A stretch of 64,000 bases of DNA from Pohlia nutans (GCA_022496805.1 CM040102.1:2170001-2234000); one strand, 5' to 3'; numbered from the stretch's first letter, positions 37,567 through 49,435 are shown. A program made the numbers and translations. The notes: generated from the letters alone by a model not told the origin.

Positions 37567-38273
37567 TAATCGGTCAAAATTCAAAAGTTTAGGCTAAAAT
37601 CCGGATAAAATTTGTGATATTCAGGTGTTACTTAGGTGAAACATGGGTAAGGTAGAGGGCTCATAATCTGTGGAGGACCAGAAACCATGCACTAGGCCAA
37701 TCTTCTCAGAAATAAGATTCTAGCCTTCAAGCCCACCCTCAACTGTACACCACACCTTGATCGGTTTAAAGAACACCTATGACATCACCTTCCAAAATTC
37801 ATAACTAAATAAAGAAAAATTGAAAAATTATGATTCCATCATCAATGCTCTCCAACAAAGTTTGCACATTCTCCCAGAAAAACTCTTTTGAGCACTCCAT
37901 GAGGAACTTGTTCAACTGAAATTTGATCGGTTTATGGGCCCTCTACCTTAATAAGTGGATGGGTTCTTGTCGTATACCAGTTGCTTTTGTAAAATATTGG
38001 ATTTTAGCTGGTTTCCTTGAAAAACTCCCCGTTCAGTGGCACGCACGCTCGTGAAGATTCTGGTCGCTCACAGTTGACAGTTCACGGTTGCAACTTGCAG
38101 ATCACTTGCTCCGTATTAAATTGCATGACAGAGCAAATAAATATCCACATAGTATCTAATAATAATTCTTTAGTCATTGAGTAAAAGATTTAATTGTACG
38201 TCGCTCCATGATGTCAATGGCACAGATAAGATTTTGTCGTTTAAGAAAATGAAATGCTTCAAAATTTCATCAC
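37567..38273. other. No gene recognised
   Basis: About 700 bp of AT-rich sequence with no repeat or coding signal that I can support. Confidence 0.4.
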
Positions 38274-38276
38274 TGA

Positions 38277-39112
38277 GGGGCGGTTTAGGGCCGCTTCACA
38301 CTATGGCCGAAGGTCGAGAGGCTGTCGGTTTCCACCAATCAAATTGCAAGAAACCATGGTTTCGGCCTCTCGACCCTTCACACTAGAGGAGAAAGTCCAA
38401 AGGCCGTGGACCTTCAAAATGCTTACATGGCAACACTTTTTGACCAAGGTGACGGCCTCTTGACCTCTCGTTTGGATCCTACACTTTGCAAGACCCGTCA
38501 CCATGGTCGAGAGGCCGTCGATTTCTTTTCATAAAAAATGATAACAATATTTTATGCCTATTTTCAGTAGATTTCTTTGGACTCTCAATCCCACGGCCTC
38601 TCGACTTGGACAGCCATAGTGTGAAGCGGCCCTTACACTATGGACGAAGAGCCATGACCAAGAAAATTAAATCATTTTCATGGTCATGGCTCTTGGTCAA
38701 GAGCCGTGACCATGAAAAATCAAAAATGCAATTTTAAATGACTTGGTCACTCTTTGTAGTGTAAAGTGGATTTAGACCAGGGCAAGTTTAAGCTTATCAT
38801 TCTCTCTTTTATCCTCCCCTTTTTCCTCCTTTCTCTTTAAATAATTGAACACTAGCCAATCAATGAATTTTGAGCCTCATGGTCTCCTAGATTATAGTTG
38901 AGTCGAGGCATTTGCTTCGACTCAACTATAATCAAGGAGACCATGAAAACATTATCCATTTGGGATATTTTAGCATTTTTGGGGACCTCAAAGTTAGTGG
39001 TCATTCTCCTTTTTTCAAGGTAAGTCAAATGGGACCAATAGCTCTTTTTGGGCCGATCACAGATTTTAGAATTCCATGGTCATGGCTCTTGGTCCATAGT
39101 GTAAACCGCCCC
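38277..39112. mobile_element. PIF/Harbinger-like MITE, outer element of nested pair
   Basis: Terminal repeats GGGGCGGTTTACACTATGG at both ends once the inner element is removed. TGA lies on both sides (38274-38276, 39113-39115). The interior carries GGTCATGGCTCTTGGTC-type sequence in opposed orientation and a palindrome near 38885-38945 around GTCGAGGCATTTGCTTCGAC. It was interrupted 11 bp from its left end by the element at 38288-38632. Confidence 0.75.
38288..38632. mobile_element. PIF/Harbinger-like MITE, inner element
   Basis: 345 bp with ends GGGCCGCTTCACACTATGG and the reverse. It is flanked by exact TTA (38285-38287, 38633-38635), the classic PIF/Harbinger target site. Relatives lie at 54274-54706 and at the window end (63936). 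Removing it rebuilds a perfect end of the outer element. Confidence 0.8.
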
Positions 39113-39221
39113 TGAGAAGAGGATTCGGTTCTGTTTCAATGCGCACAGACTTTTCTGAGATCTTGAAAAAATTAAAAATTCGCAGTGAAGCAAACACAAT
39201 CTACTTCTATGGCTGATAGTT

Positions 39222-39531
39222 GAGTTAACCGAAAAGAAGCCCATCTTACCTCCCTTTTTGCTCTACGTCTAACCTCTTTCTTGAGCTATACTTGGGTTGA
39301 ATAGTGGCGTGTCATAGATTGTCCCCTTGTGGGCCATGAGCTTGGAGCTTTGGTAGAAGGTGTGGGAGTCATTGCGAGGTGTGGAGAATAATGATAGTGG
39401 CTTGTTTTAGATTGTCTCCCAACTTATCATAGACTAGTTTTTGGTCTATTTATATTTCAATATGAGTTCCAGAGGAATTCAACACGAGTTTGCTAAATAT
39501 TTCCTCTTTGGGCTGACTATTCGGTTTACTC
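39222..39531. mobile_element. TA/GAGTTAACC-type MITE, copy 1
   Basis: About 310 bp with ends GAGTTAACCGAAAAG and ATTCGGTTTACTC. Internally it closely matches 42903-43225 (shared GGAGTCATTGCGAGGTGTGG-like stretch). The target site is less clear here than in copy 2. Confidence 0.65.
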
Positions 39532-39542
39532 TAGTTGTTATA

Positions 39543-39765
39543 GAGTTATTTGTAAAGGCATCCGGTCTTCTGTCCTCCTTTTTTCATGGACCAGAGCTGG
39601 TCGTACCCCACTACCCAATTCTTCTCCCTCCCCCCAAATTTTTATGAATAAAAATTTCAATCTATCTTGTGTTCTATTATGGGTCTACAGTGAGATCATG
39701 CCAATCCTCTCCTTTCCAAATTACAGGTCAAAAAGAAGGGTTTTGAGGGACTTTACAAATAACTC
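39543..39765. mobile_element. TA/GAGTTATTTG-type MITE, copy 1
   Basis: 223 bp, ends GAGTTATTTGTAAAG and TTTACAAATAACTC, preceded by TA. It matches the complete copy at 58066-58322 apart from internal deletions. Non-coding. Confidence 0.75.
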
Positions 39766-39769
39766 TTAT

Positions 39770-40735
39770 GTCATAGGATCCCATTGCCTGGAAAGCTAGC
39801 AATAGATGATTCAATTTAAAATGTGAAAGGGGGGGGGCATATTTTTGATGTGTAGGTTTGAGAACCACACAACTGCAATCGTGTCGCGAGGGAGCATGTC
39901 TAGCAAACGTTATTGGGTTCTGAAATTCAAACAGGAGAGCGGGCACGTAGGACACCTCCTAAAACTTTTGCTAGGACACTCTATTGGATGTGAGACTTTC
40001 AATACTAGCAAATACTATATTTCCTTTCAAACTGTCAAAAAAAGTTCTTGTCTTTAGTGCAAAATCAAATATAAACCCAAGTCAAACATTTTCACACATT
40101 ATCACACATTGTGTGGCAAGGTTTTAAAAATACTTCTTCCATCCCACATAAAACTTAGAGACTTTCATAATTTATACTCTTAATTTGTTCCACGGCAATA
40201 CGTGGCATAAATGTTTTTATTGACTATTCGGATTATCAATCTAAAACATATTAATTTACAAAATATTAAAACGTGAATTACCATTTTTTGAACCTCCACT
40301 CCTTTCACATTTGTTTTGAGTACGCTACACCACTCTTCTACTTCCAAAAATTGGTGCATAAGGAACCAACATCATGCATAACACAATGGTAATGGTTTTA
40401 GATCTTGTTTAGTGCGGAAATTTGGGCACCAAGAGAAGTCAAAGTCTACTAACCCACCCAACGTGAACAATTTTCTCTACTTCAAACACTATAATCTTTG
40501 AATATGTACGGTCAAAGTTTATGGAATTTGGTGAGGACTTCACTTAACCCGTAATTTTACTATGACAATTTCACAACAAAAACACTTCCAAACTACTCAT
40601 TGTAGTGTAATGAGTATGGAAGAAAACAAAAATTTATTTCTAGTTTTAACCGTAGGATATCATTAAACACTTAATAACTAACATATTTACATAATGTCAC
40701 AAAATTCGACCACATGGATTGGAAGATTATAGTGT
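39770..40735. other. No gene recognised
   Basis: About 960 bp without recognisable coding sequence, RNA gene or repeat. It contains a short G run near 39830. Confidence 0.4.
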
Positions 40736-40739
40736 TTAA

Positions 40740-41319
40740 CCCCTAAACGTACTAGGGTGTCCCTGAAATTGACAATTTGAGAAAAAGCATTATAAACTAC
40801 CATTTAGAAGAATATTCTGGAATTGATATGCAAATGAAAGTTCTAAATCTTGAATTTTAGACTCCATCCGTACGGTTTGATTGACTAATACAATCACCAA
40901 TATTTAATTATAAAATTTGAAAGCTAAAATTAAAAATTTCTTCTAAATTCGATTACAAACTAAATTTCAATATTTTTTGAGTAAAATTTGTTGGAATGAG
41001 TTTGAAATAAGATACTCTTAAATGTGGTGATCCTTTGAATTTTTTGTGTTTCTTAAATTTATGACCTCATTTTTCACAATTCCAATTTGAACTAGAGTCA
41101 ATGCAATATTGGCTTGGTCAACGACTTGACATACTTCTACATTTGTAATTTTAGAAAACTATGTACTCTAGTATGACTAAATCCAGCCATTAGATAGGAT
41201 AACAACTTCGTGAAGAATCTCCAAAAAATTGGATGAGTTTCATCTAAGCATTGATGAGAACGTGAGAAGGCTTTGAATTCATTCGTGATGCAGTTTTTGG
41301 ACTCTGGGTCGTTTAGGGG
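40740..41319. mobile_element. TTAA-type (piggyBac-like) MITE, intact target site
   Basis: 580 bp, ends CCCCTAAACGTACTAGGG and TCGTTTAGGGG, with exact TTAA on both sides (40736-40739, 41320-41323). It is an inverted homologue of 1485-2039 over most of its length. Non-coding. Confidence 0.8.
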
Positions 41320-41323
41320 TTAA

Positions 41324-42900
41324 AGTAGAAAAAAAAGCTCATTTTTATCCACGTGTAGAGTGGATTAGCAGACTTTGACTTCACTTAGTGTAAATTTCAA
41401 AAAGGAATGTAATAAATTGACACAATAGGAAACCCTAAACCCTAAATCCACGTGAAAGTCAACATTTATGGGTGTGCGGAGTCGTGTTGATTTTTCTTAG
41501 ATGTAGATGAAATTTGAGTTGAAATGCGGCAAGCTGGATAGAATTTCATGAATTTAGAAAATGAGGCAAAAGTATTTTGACTCAAAAGTTTTTGGGTTCT
41601 ATTTGAAAATTCTTTAGTTTATACAAGACACAATTTTAAAGTTTTGGTTTTCAATTTGGAACTTTTCCAATAGAAAGTTATTGATTTTTTATTTGAAATT
41701 TCCAGGTCGTGTTGAATGACTATGCTGGAAAGGGGAGGCCTGTCACTAATTTTTGTTTCTAAAGGGTGACCGTACGACACAGCCCTATGATTTTCATATT
41801 TGAATTTAGAAACATCAATTTGACTCCAACTTGTAGGTGAAAAACAAGGGATTTGCGGCTTCGCATGCAAGTGTTGTTCTTCGCCACCAATGGATCCTAA
41901 TCGTGGTTTATAGGATCAGACCCTGTGATGTTGAGCATCTAGGATATTTCTGATAACAAAAAGCGCCTTTGTAAAAAAAAGAACAAATATATTATTTACC
42001 GCCAACGATTGTCTTTACCACCATTTGTCAAGTAGATTCACGCCGAACAGTTTAAGAAATGCAAAAAATGCAACGAGTGGCTGGACGCAACACCGATTTG
42101 TCATAGTGTGGACTTCGGGAACCGACAGAGAATCTCGAGTACGTGATTTATGGTGCACCAATAAGTGACACTGGCCCAGTCGTTACTAGGGTGACGGTGA
42201 GGCTAGGCGTCGGGTTCCCGATGTAATTGTTTTTTTAAACCCGTCTGCCCGGTCAGTCTGTTGCCTGGTCTCACACTGCAGATGCTTCCAAAGTCCCAAT
42301 TATAAACAATTGAAGTGCTGTAACTTAATTTATGATAATAATAATATTCTACTTGTGTCTACCTTAATTCAGAAGGTGATGAGTGTACATCAAGTCGTCA
42401 GTGTAAGCATGTAAGGTATGCTCCCTAAAACCACCACACCCCCCCTAAAATGGTTCGTTTGCTTGACCCATAACCGCCACTGCTAGGGCTGAATTTCGAC
42501 TGCTGTCAATTTTTGGTGGATGGCAGTACGGTTTTGGGTTAGCTCATGAGCAGAATCTAGGAACAACAAAGTGTGAATTTGGGAAATTGTATGTGATGTA
42601 TGGGTCAGAGGTTACTTCCCACTTTAGAATTTTGTATAAAATTGACAAATACAAATTAGATGTTGCAAATTTTTGGAATCCTCATCAAAACCTATTTCGA
42701 GTGTGGTCATATTTTTTGTCGAATTTTGCACTGCCAAAAATAGGTCAGATTGCTTAAGTTGGTGGTTTTAGGACAATCAATCGTAACTCGATCCTGACGA
42801 CTAGAATCTCAAACCGGTATTTGTGCAAGTGGTGACGTTCAAACGTGCCCATATTTTAAAGCTCTCCAAACCAAGACTGGTATAGATCTGAGGTATTCAT
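41324..42900. other. No gene recognised
   Basis: About 1.6 kb of intergenic sequence. Two adjacent plant-telomere-type CCCTAAA units occur near 41430, which is too few to mean anything. 42000-42300 is less AT-rich but shows no family. Confidence 0.4.
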
Positions 42901-42902
42901 TA

Positions 42903-43225
42903 GAGTTAACCGAAAAGAAGGCCTTGGAACCGCCCTTTTCAACCTTCTTTCAAGCGTTCTTTTGAGCTCCCTTAAGCTATGTTTGGGTTGAATAGTGTCG
43001 TGTCATAACTTGTGCCCTTGTAGGCCATGGGCTTGCAGCTTTGGTAGGAGGTGTGGAAGTCATTGCGAGGTGTGGAGAATAATGACAGTGGCTTGCTTGC
43101 TTTGGATTGTCTCTCAACTCACGTTGAACTAGTTTTCGGTCATTTATATTTCAATATGAGTTCAAGAGGAGTTCAAGAGGAATTTGCTAAAACTTTCCTC
43201 TTTGAACTGACTTTTCGGTTAACTC
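42903..43225. mobile_element. TA/GAGTTAACC-type MITE, copy 2 (complete)
   Basis: 323 bp with inverted ends GAGTTAACCGAAAAG and CTTTTCGGTTAACTC. TA lies on both sides (42901-42902, 43226-43227). The end motif GAGTTA plus a TA target is shared with the foldback and GAGTTATTTG families. Confidence 0.8.
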
Positions 43226-43263
43226 TATTGGTGATTCAAATTGTACCATTTTACTGAAATCTG

Positions 43264-43985
43264 CCATTGTAAGGGCCTCCTTCCATGCTTGGATCGGTTG
43301 GGCAACAAATAGTGACTTCACCACCACCGAAATCCGCAAAGTGCTTCCATGTGCACCGGTAGAGAGGGCCCCCACCAATCTGTAAACTCAAATACACCTG
43401 CCATGCACCTAAACTTAAACGCAACAAAGAAAGGAGCCAACGCAAGGTGCCACCGATGAGCAGTGAGACTCAATGTCTTGCTTCTCCACTCATCCTCTAT
43501 GAGCACAGACTATGGCAGAAAGGACATTAGATTGGATGCTCGGGTTTCAAATCAGATTGGATGCTCGGGTTTTTTTTTTTTATAATTTAAAATCCTTTGC
43601 GTGAGAAATCCAAATAAACTTTTTGAAGTCCAGTGGATACAAGGTAAGGTGGAGGCACCAATACCTGTCAGTTTAAGGATTTCGACCTATTTAGAGCAAT
43701 GGTTTTCAATAATAAAAATTGTAGCACATAAAACTTCGGGTTTAATAACCAAGCCCAAATTTTTAATTAATTTCGTCACAATGTATGACTTTGTTCTAAA
43801 TTTTCAAACTTAATCTACAAAGACCACTATTGATGTTAGTAGGGGAACCAATACTTGTGTTTCATTTCTAGTTCAATCAGTTTGCTAACTTGGCATTCAT
43901 AATTGATCACCAAACTGCTACAACTAATAGTTGAGATAATTTGATTGGGAAGTCACGAAGTTGAAACATGTGCTTGCATAGGTGA
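43264..43985. repeat. About 0.7-kb repeat, copy inverted at 53518-54214
   Basis: The two copies are strongly similar in opposite orientation. They differ by small indels, including an extra GATTGGATGCTCGGGTTT duplication near 43530-43570 in this copy. It contains a coding-like stretch at about 43270-43500 with balanced GC content. In this copy a LINE tail begins immediately at its right boundary, after CATAGGTGA. Confidence 0.7.
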
Positions 43986-44267
43986 GATAGATAGATAGAA
44001 ACACCGACCTTGATGCTAGGCCGGCGTGAACAGAGTGTCCGTTCGTAATGTTAATGACCTAGTGCCTACCGGACAGAGGGATGTTGGAACAAAACTACTC
44101 TCCCCTTTCGAGGATGGATACTATAGTAACCGAGACAAAGTAACAATAATCGTAACAGTAACAGAAGAGTCAAGAATAACAGTAAAACAACCTAACAAAG
44201 AATTGAAGGTTGGATATTAGTTTGTATAAAAGTGTGTTTTGAGCTAAATATTATCACCATTGTCATG

Positions 44268-44500
44268 AGTTCTTTGGTTAGTTGGTGAAGAGCGTTGTAT
44301 CGCAATTATGTAGTCCGGGTTCGAGTCTCATTGGGCTCGCTTGAGCAGTGTTGTGATACACATGACTTGGTGCTGCTAGTGAGTTATCATGGCAGGAAAG
44401 CTGTACCAACCAACCGGCCCTACTTATCCCTGAGACATGTTGAGCTAGTTGATTGAAAAGAGTGGCTAGCAGTGGTTTTCACCACTACCCTCCCTCTTTT
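44268..44500 (+). mobile_element. tRNA-derived SINE-like sequence
   Basis: Contains a tRNA-like 5' part: an A-box-like TTAGTTGGTGAAG (44278-44290) and, about 30 bp on, a B-box GGTTCGAGTC (44318-44327). These are the internal RNA polymerase III promoter elements. An unrelated body of about 150 bp follows. It lies in the 3' UTR of the LINE, so it is either an insertion there or a SINE sharing the LINE tail. No single clean end was found. Confidence 0.4.
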
Positions 44501-44505
44501 ATGTA

Positions 44506-45300
44506 CTATTCTGTTGGTATTGATTGATTATTTTCTATACGTCTTTTGTGTAAAAGGATTGATCCAGCATATTGTTTGGCAATTGTGTTTATTGCTTTGA
44601 ATGTGTGTTTTATGGAAGTTTCGCAAATGTTGAATTTTGTTTCTAGTTGTTTCATTGAGGAGACGTGTGTATTTCCTGCGGCTCCAGTTGTGATGACTAT
44701 AATAGGATCTACTTTCCAACCTTGTTGTATGATGTTATTAATTAGAGGTTGGCATTTTACAATTTTTTTGCCAATTGTTTCTGGTGAAAATTTGTCGTTT
44801 GTGTATGTGAATTCTATAAATTGTATGGTTAGGTTGTTGTCGGGGTTTAGAGGAGGTGGACTTTGGTATGGGAGGCCTTTAATGCATAGTGTATCTGGTT
44901 TGAATCTGGCATTACATTGACATCTTTGTTGACCACAAGTACATGGTAATAGCCATGAAGGAACTGTGTTTTCTTGTGGGTTATTATTAAAAGTGCCCGC
45001 ATTCATGAGAGTGTAGCACCTTGATTTATTCGAGGATAGTATTAGTTTTCTTATTTCCCATACTCCTTTGTTGTGTCTTTTGGTTCTAAGTGCGTGTATA
45101 TGGTGTTGTTTGCATAATAATAGTACATGTAGCCATGTGTGTGCATCTTGTGAGTTACAAATGGGACATGTTTTTGAGGGGAATCTTTGTATGCCGAAAA
45201 TTAATTGTTTTCTGGCGTTTCCCATGTATTGGCCAGTTCTAAATTTTAGTATGCTTGTTTTTTGTGAGTATGTTACTTTTGGGTTATTCTAAAAGTCATT
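44506..45300 (-). pseudogene. LINE protein, zinc-knuckle and C-terminal region
   Basis: Reads LKFRTGQYMGNARKQLIFG, CPICNSQDAHTWLHVLLLC with a CxxC...HxxxxxC pattern, VPSWLLPCTCGQQRCQC and IQFIEFTYTNDKFSPETIG. It ends at 44506 after ENNQSIPTE. This is the characteristic C-terminal region of a plant LINE family. The frame is open throughout. Confidence 0.7.
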
Positions 45301-45589
45301 GGACATTTCGTTATCTATGATGGAGTTCATTGTCCATTTATTAATGTTGGCAAAGTCTTCTGCTAGTATTTCTAGCTCGATTTCTAGGTTATTTTCTCGG
45401 TCATATTTCTTTATATATTCATCTAGGCATCTAATTGGACCTTTGTCTGGTCGTTTGTTACGACCGGGCCATGTGTCTTTTTGGAAGTAGTAAGGTGTGG
45501 TATGTGCAAATTCGTGTGGATTTGCGGCAAATTCATAGTTTCTTTTTATGGTACCTTTTTTGCAAGTTGATATGCGTGTTCATTTCTGT

Positions 45590-46020
45590 TAATTTTAGAG
45601 TGTGCTTTTACTTAGTTTGTATATTGTTATAGGTTGTGTGCGCTTTTTTAGCATTTCTACCAATTCTTTTAATATGGTTTTATCGGCGTGGTTGTTCTGT
45701 TGGGTTGGGTGTTTTAGTTGTATGTTTAGAACGTGTATACAGTTGAGGCAATCTGTAAAGATATGTGCAGGTTCGTTTACATATTTGGTGGCGATCAGTG
45801 AAAGTGTTTCATGTATGGCCATTAGTTTCGCTCTGAAGCATGTTTGTAGTCCAGGCAACCTTTGAAATTTGTGCATCTGGCTTAGATGGGTTGTAGATTC
45901 CATATCTTGCTTTTTCTTTTTTTTCAATGACCATCATCAGCTTCTTTTGGTGGTACAAAGGATCCATCTGTGTAGAAGGTGTACTGTGGTAGAAATTTTA
46001 GTGTAGTGTTTATTTCGAAA
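45590..46020 (-). pseudogene. LINE RNase H domain
   Basis: Opens YTFYTDGSFVPPKEADDGH, where YTDGS holds the first catalytic Asp. A TGA follows in place of an expected codon such as TGG. The frame continues with RLPGLQTCFRAKLMAIHETL (Glu position) and HIFTDCLNCIHVLNIQ (second Asp). The D-E-D set of RNase H is thus visible despite the stop and a nearby frame change in an A-rich stretch. Confidence 0.7.
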
Positions 46021-46056
46021 TTTGGTAGGGATATTATGCTAATGTTTTGTATGTTT

Positions 46057-46629
46057 TTATAGTGGGTATATTAGTTTGTTCCATTTTGTGCTTTTGTTAA
46101 CTTTTGTATTAGGCGGTGTAGGTGGTGCTATTTGTGTGTGGTATTGCGAGATTTGTAAGTTTTCAATTGTTGTGTTTATGGTGCTTATTTGATTGATTGT
46201 GCCAATGTTGTTATTTTGATGGTGGATACACCATATGTGTATTGCTAGTGGTTCGGTTTGGGTTTTGTTGGGTTCTAATGGTATTGATGGTTCTACATAT
46301 TTAATGGTGTCCGCAGCAAAATGTATAATGGCTTGTGTGTCCGGAAAGGGTCCATTGTATGGTGATAGATTTTGGTACGAGTTGGTGTCTGGTATTGCCA
46401 CAATGGTGATAGTTTCTGGGTCTTGTTTTGCTGCTAGTCGTGCCCAATGTATTGCTTGTTGTATTGTTTCGGCATCATTTGGGTGGGCATATCCGATGCC
46501 TTTCCATTTGTGTTGAAAGGCTGTTCCTAGTGAGCCAAAAATCTTGTCTCTAGTGAATGTTGAGTAGAATTGTGTGATTTTTGTGGAACATGTTATTGAT
46601 GAGGAAAAGTATGTGTGTGTTATATTCAA
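46057..46629 (-). pseudogene. LINE-associated conserved domain of unknown role
   Basis: A 190-residue open frame including FGSLGTAFQHKWKGIGYAHP, IHWARLAAKQDPETITIVAI and NLSPYNGPFPDTQAIIHFAA. It is directly followed on the same strand by the RNase H region, so it belongs to the same polyprotein. I recognise it as a partner region of this LINE family but cannot assign an activity. Confidence 0.55.
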
Positions 46630-46999
46630 TGTTGTAATTAGTGTGTCTAAAATATTAGTTGGGATGGTATGATGTGGTGTTTTTATTGAATCTTTTTTGT
46701 GGTTTTTGTGTTCGTATCTTTGGTATAACCAAACTACTTCTATTTCAAATGTTTGTATATTGGGTATTAGTCTGTGGATGTTGTATTTGTTGTTGTTATA
46801 TTGTTGCCATAGCCATTTTATTCTTGTAATCGGAATGGTGGTGATATATCTATCGGTGTCATTGTATATGTGGGTTTTATCATTTTGTGTTTGAATGGTG
46901 CACTTGTTTGTGTTTATGTCTCTTTCTGGGTTACATTCAATTGTGGATGTTTTAACGCAGGGGATTATTGTTGGAGGTGGGAGGTTTAAGATGTGATGT

Positions 47000-49430
47000 G
47001 GAAACGATGGCCGCGAGGAAATGAGCGCAGCAGATATGGCACCGATCTTAGATTAGATCTGAGTATGAGTACTTCACGGTCGTAGAGATCTGCATTGCGG
47101 GAGGAGTGAGCACCACGTCGATCTTGCAATCTCCGAGTGTGTGCACTGATGGTACTGAACTCCTGCTCTTACGATTGGTCGACTCTCGAGTGAGCCTTCC
47201 TTTGCGTCTTCGTTGTTTGCTAGTAGATCTGAGTGTCCGTTGGGTAGTAAAGGTGGAGATCCGTGAAGGACATGCAATAGCAACAGACCAGCCATCATAG
47301 GAGTACTAGAGGAGGAACCTAACTCTGGATTTGTCTAAGATCGGTATCCGATCGGCATCAAGTTTTGGGGGATATTGAAGAAACGCAAAAAAGAGCGACG
47401 TTTGCGTCGCTGCCCCTTACCAATGTCATCTGCCTAGCGATCTGTGCAAGAGTCAATATATGCAAATGCGCACCAATCTTGCAAGCTACTAGATCCAAAT
47501 TCGACGCCCCCCATCCGTACACCTCTTTTACCCCTCTTAATTTCTTTTCTTTGCGTACCTCTTTTTCTGATCTAACTAACAACTTCCTGCAGTGCAAGCG
47601 CATCTGTGGCAGAGTTTGCAGCTCTCCGAAGCTAACCAGAGATACAGAGAGCCACCCGGAGAGCATCATCGCTAGCCGCCGTAGTCGCATCTAGCAGCTC
47701 CGATGCCAAGACTGCAGCAACAAGAACTGCCCAAGTCGCTACCAATATCCTCGACAACAGATCCAGATCGATACCTGCTGCGCCAGATCAGAAACGAGAC
47801 ATCAACAAGGGAGCCAAATCCAACGGGACCTCCACCGCACATCGGGTAAGTTTTCTATTACCCTGCTCATCAATTTCAATTCCATCTGCTTCCCCCTAGT
47901 CATAATACCATTCGTTTTTATTGTGTTCTATATTACACTAATCCCCTCTATAAGCACCGTGGTAAACACTCTAGGAACCATATCAGTAGCAGCTGCTCCT
48001 CTCCCACTCATTCTCAAAAGCTACAGTTTGAGCTGTACCGCAAGACCATCAACAAGATCAGAAATCTCGTTCAAGACCGTAGGCACATCTCCAGAGCAGA
48101 TTACCAGGAGACCAAAGCGGCCAGTGCTTGGAATGTTGCAAAACGCCAAGTGTACGACACCAACCCTGTCAACAAAGACCAAGCCCAAATCAACTGCCAA
48201 ACGCATCGCCGTAGAGTGCAAAATCATCTAAGGCACCAGTCTTAATACCTGTACCAGTCGAACCAACATCAACACATCAATGGACCCCTAACTGACAAGC
48301 GAGATTGGAATGCAAGTGCTCAAGGTAAACCTAACCAGCATCACAGCCGTACACTTCAGGTAAGTCCTTACAAACCCCTCATAACATCTTCATTATTTAA
48401 AGCCATCTGTTGATCTACTTCTCCCATCATTATCAGCTTGATTCTAATTAATCTAACTTCCACCGTAAGTTTTTTGGCAACTGCTCTAACCTTAACAGAA
48501 GTAGTAGACTCTCCTCCCCTGTCCAGCACCCGAGCCGGTTGAGCGAAGTAAGCCCCAGCAAGTCACTCCACAGACAAAACCATCGACAAACGCCCAAAAC
48601 AGGCCATTTGGAGACCATGCAAAACAACACTCAAGCTGCTCCAAAGCGTCGCGTGTGCAAAATTAGCCTTCCAACCAATAATCAAGCCCAAGTGAACAAT
48701 CGTACTCAACAGTACGATCTACAAATGTTTTTGTTGTGCCATAAGTGTGCAACCACTTGGTGTTTCTCTAAGGTTGACGAGTGGTTGCTTAAAATGTGAA
48801 GTCGAAACCAACATGTTCACATTGTAGGAATGTAAAGGGGACAAACCCATAGGTAATATTTTACTATCTCACAAAATCGTGCACTTCAATGAATGCTCCA
48901 ACAATCTATTAAAGGCATTGCCCCACATGCTGGTCACAAAACCGTAAATGGCCATGTGACCGGCTTTTAGGATGCCTAGAATGTGTACAAAGTGGTTTGA
49001 CACCACTAACTCTACAAATTATCTTTCCGTACGGACTCCAACTAGAAGGTTGGAAGATGATAGTCACGAGGCTTTCCTCAATACCAAACTTTACACAGAT
49101 ATCATCGCTCTCGACACCCAATTTCGTCATCTCTTCTAACCAAATCGGCTTTTGGTCTAAGGGTAGATACATGGTTAACATTGTGGTTTGTGATATGCCA
49201 ATAAGATCCTTTGTATGAATTGCTTTAAAGTTTCTTGTATAGACCAATGGTTATATGAATTTTTGAAATGAAAATTTGTTTGTGTACATTTGTAACTTAT
49301 CAATTGAGCATATTGATAATATTTATTGTATTAATATACTATTATTTATTAATAATATATCTCATATGTATATATATGTAATGATATCATATTAGTAACA
49401 TATGATGTATTAATATATATTAATTATATA
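47000..49430. other. No family recognised; scattered exon-like pieces
   Basis: Less AT-rich than its surroundings up to about 48.8 kb. On the plus strand a GGTAAGTTTT donor-like site follows 47845. The stretch 48010-48240 has an open frame rich in basic, Gln and Asn residues (FELYRKTINKIRNLVQD, then HISRADYQETKAASAWNVAK). At 48660-48800 there is a short CHKCATTWCF motif. I do not recognise a gene, and these may be parts of a degraded element. Confidence 0.3.
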
Positions 49431-49435
49431 TATTA

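Larger units (their letters stand above)
43986..46990 (-). pseudogene. 5'-truncated LINE with RNase H region
   Basis: A non-LTR retrotransposon on the minus strand. From its 5' side it encodes a conserved region of unknown role (46629-46057), an RNase H domain (about 46020-45590), a Cys-rich zinc-knuckle region and a C-terminal domain (about 45300-44506). The 3' UTR ends in a short-tandem tail, read on the plus strand as GATAGATAGATAG at 43986-43998. No reverse transcriptase is present, so the copy is 5'-truncated. An in-frame TGA and frame changes inactivate it. Fragments of the same family lie at 59.2-60.2 kb. Confidence 0.75.

Noticed and set aside
41425..41450. Telomere-like CCCTAAA units
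   Set aside because: Only two adjacent units; far too short for interstitial telomeric DNA.
39222..43225. Direct repeats at 39222-39531 and 42903-43225 as LTRs of a 4-kb retrotransposon
   Set aside because: Each copy has its own inverted ends (GAGTTAACC...), the second has its own TA flanks, and nothing gag-pol-like lies between them.
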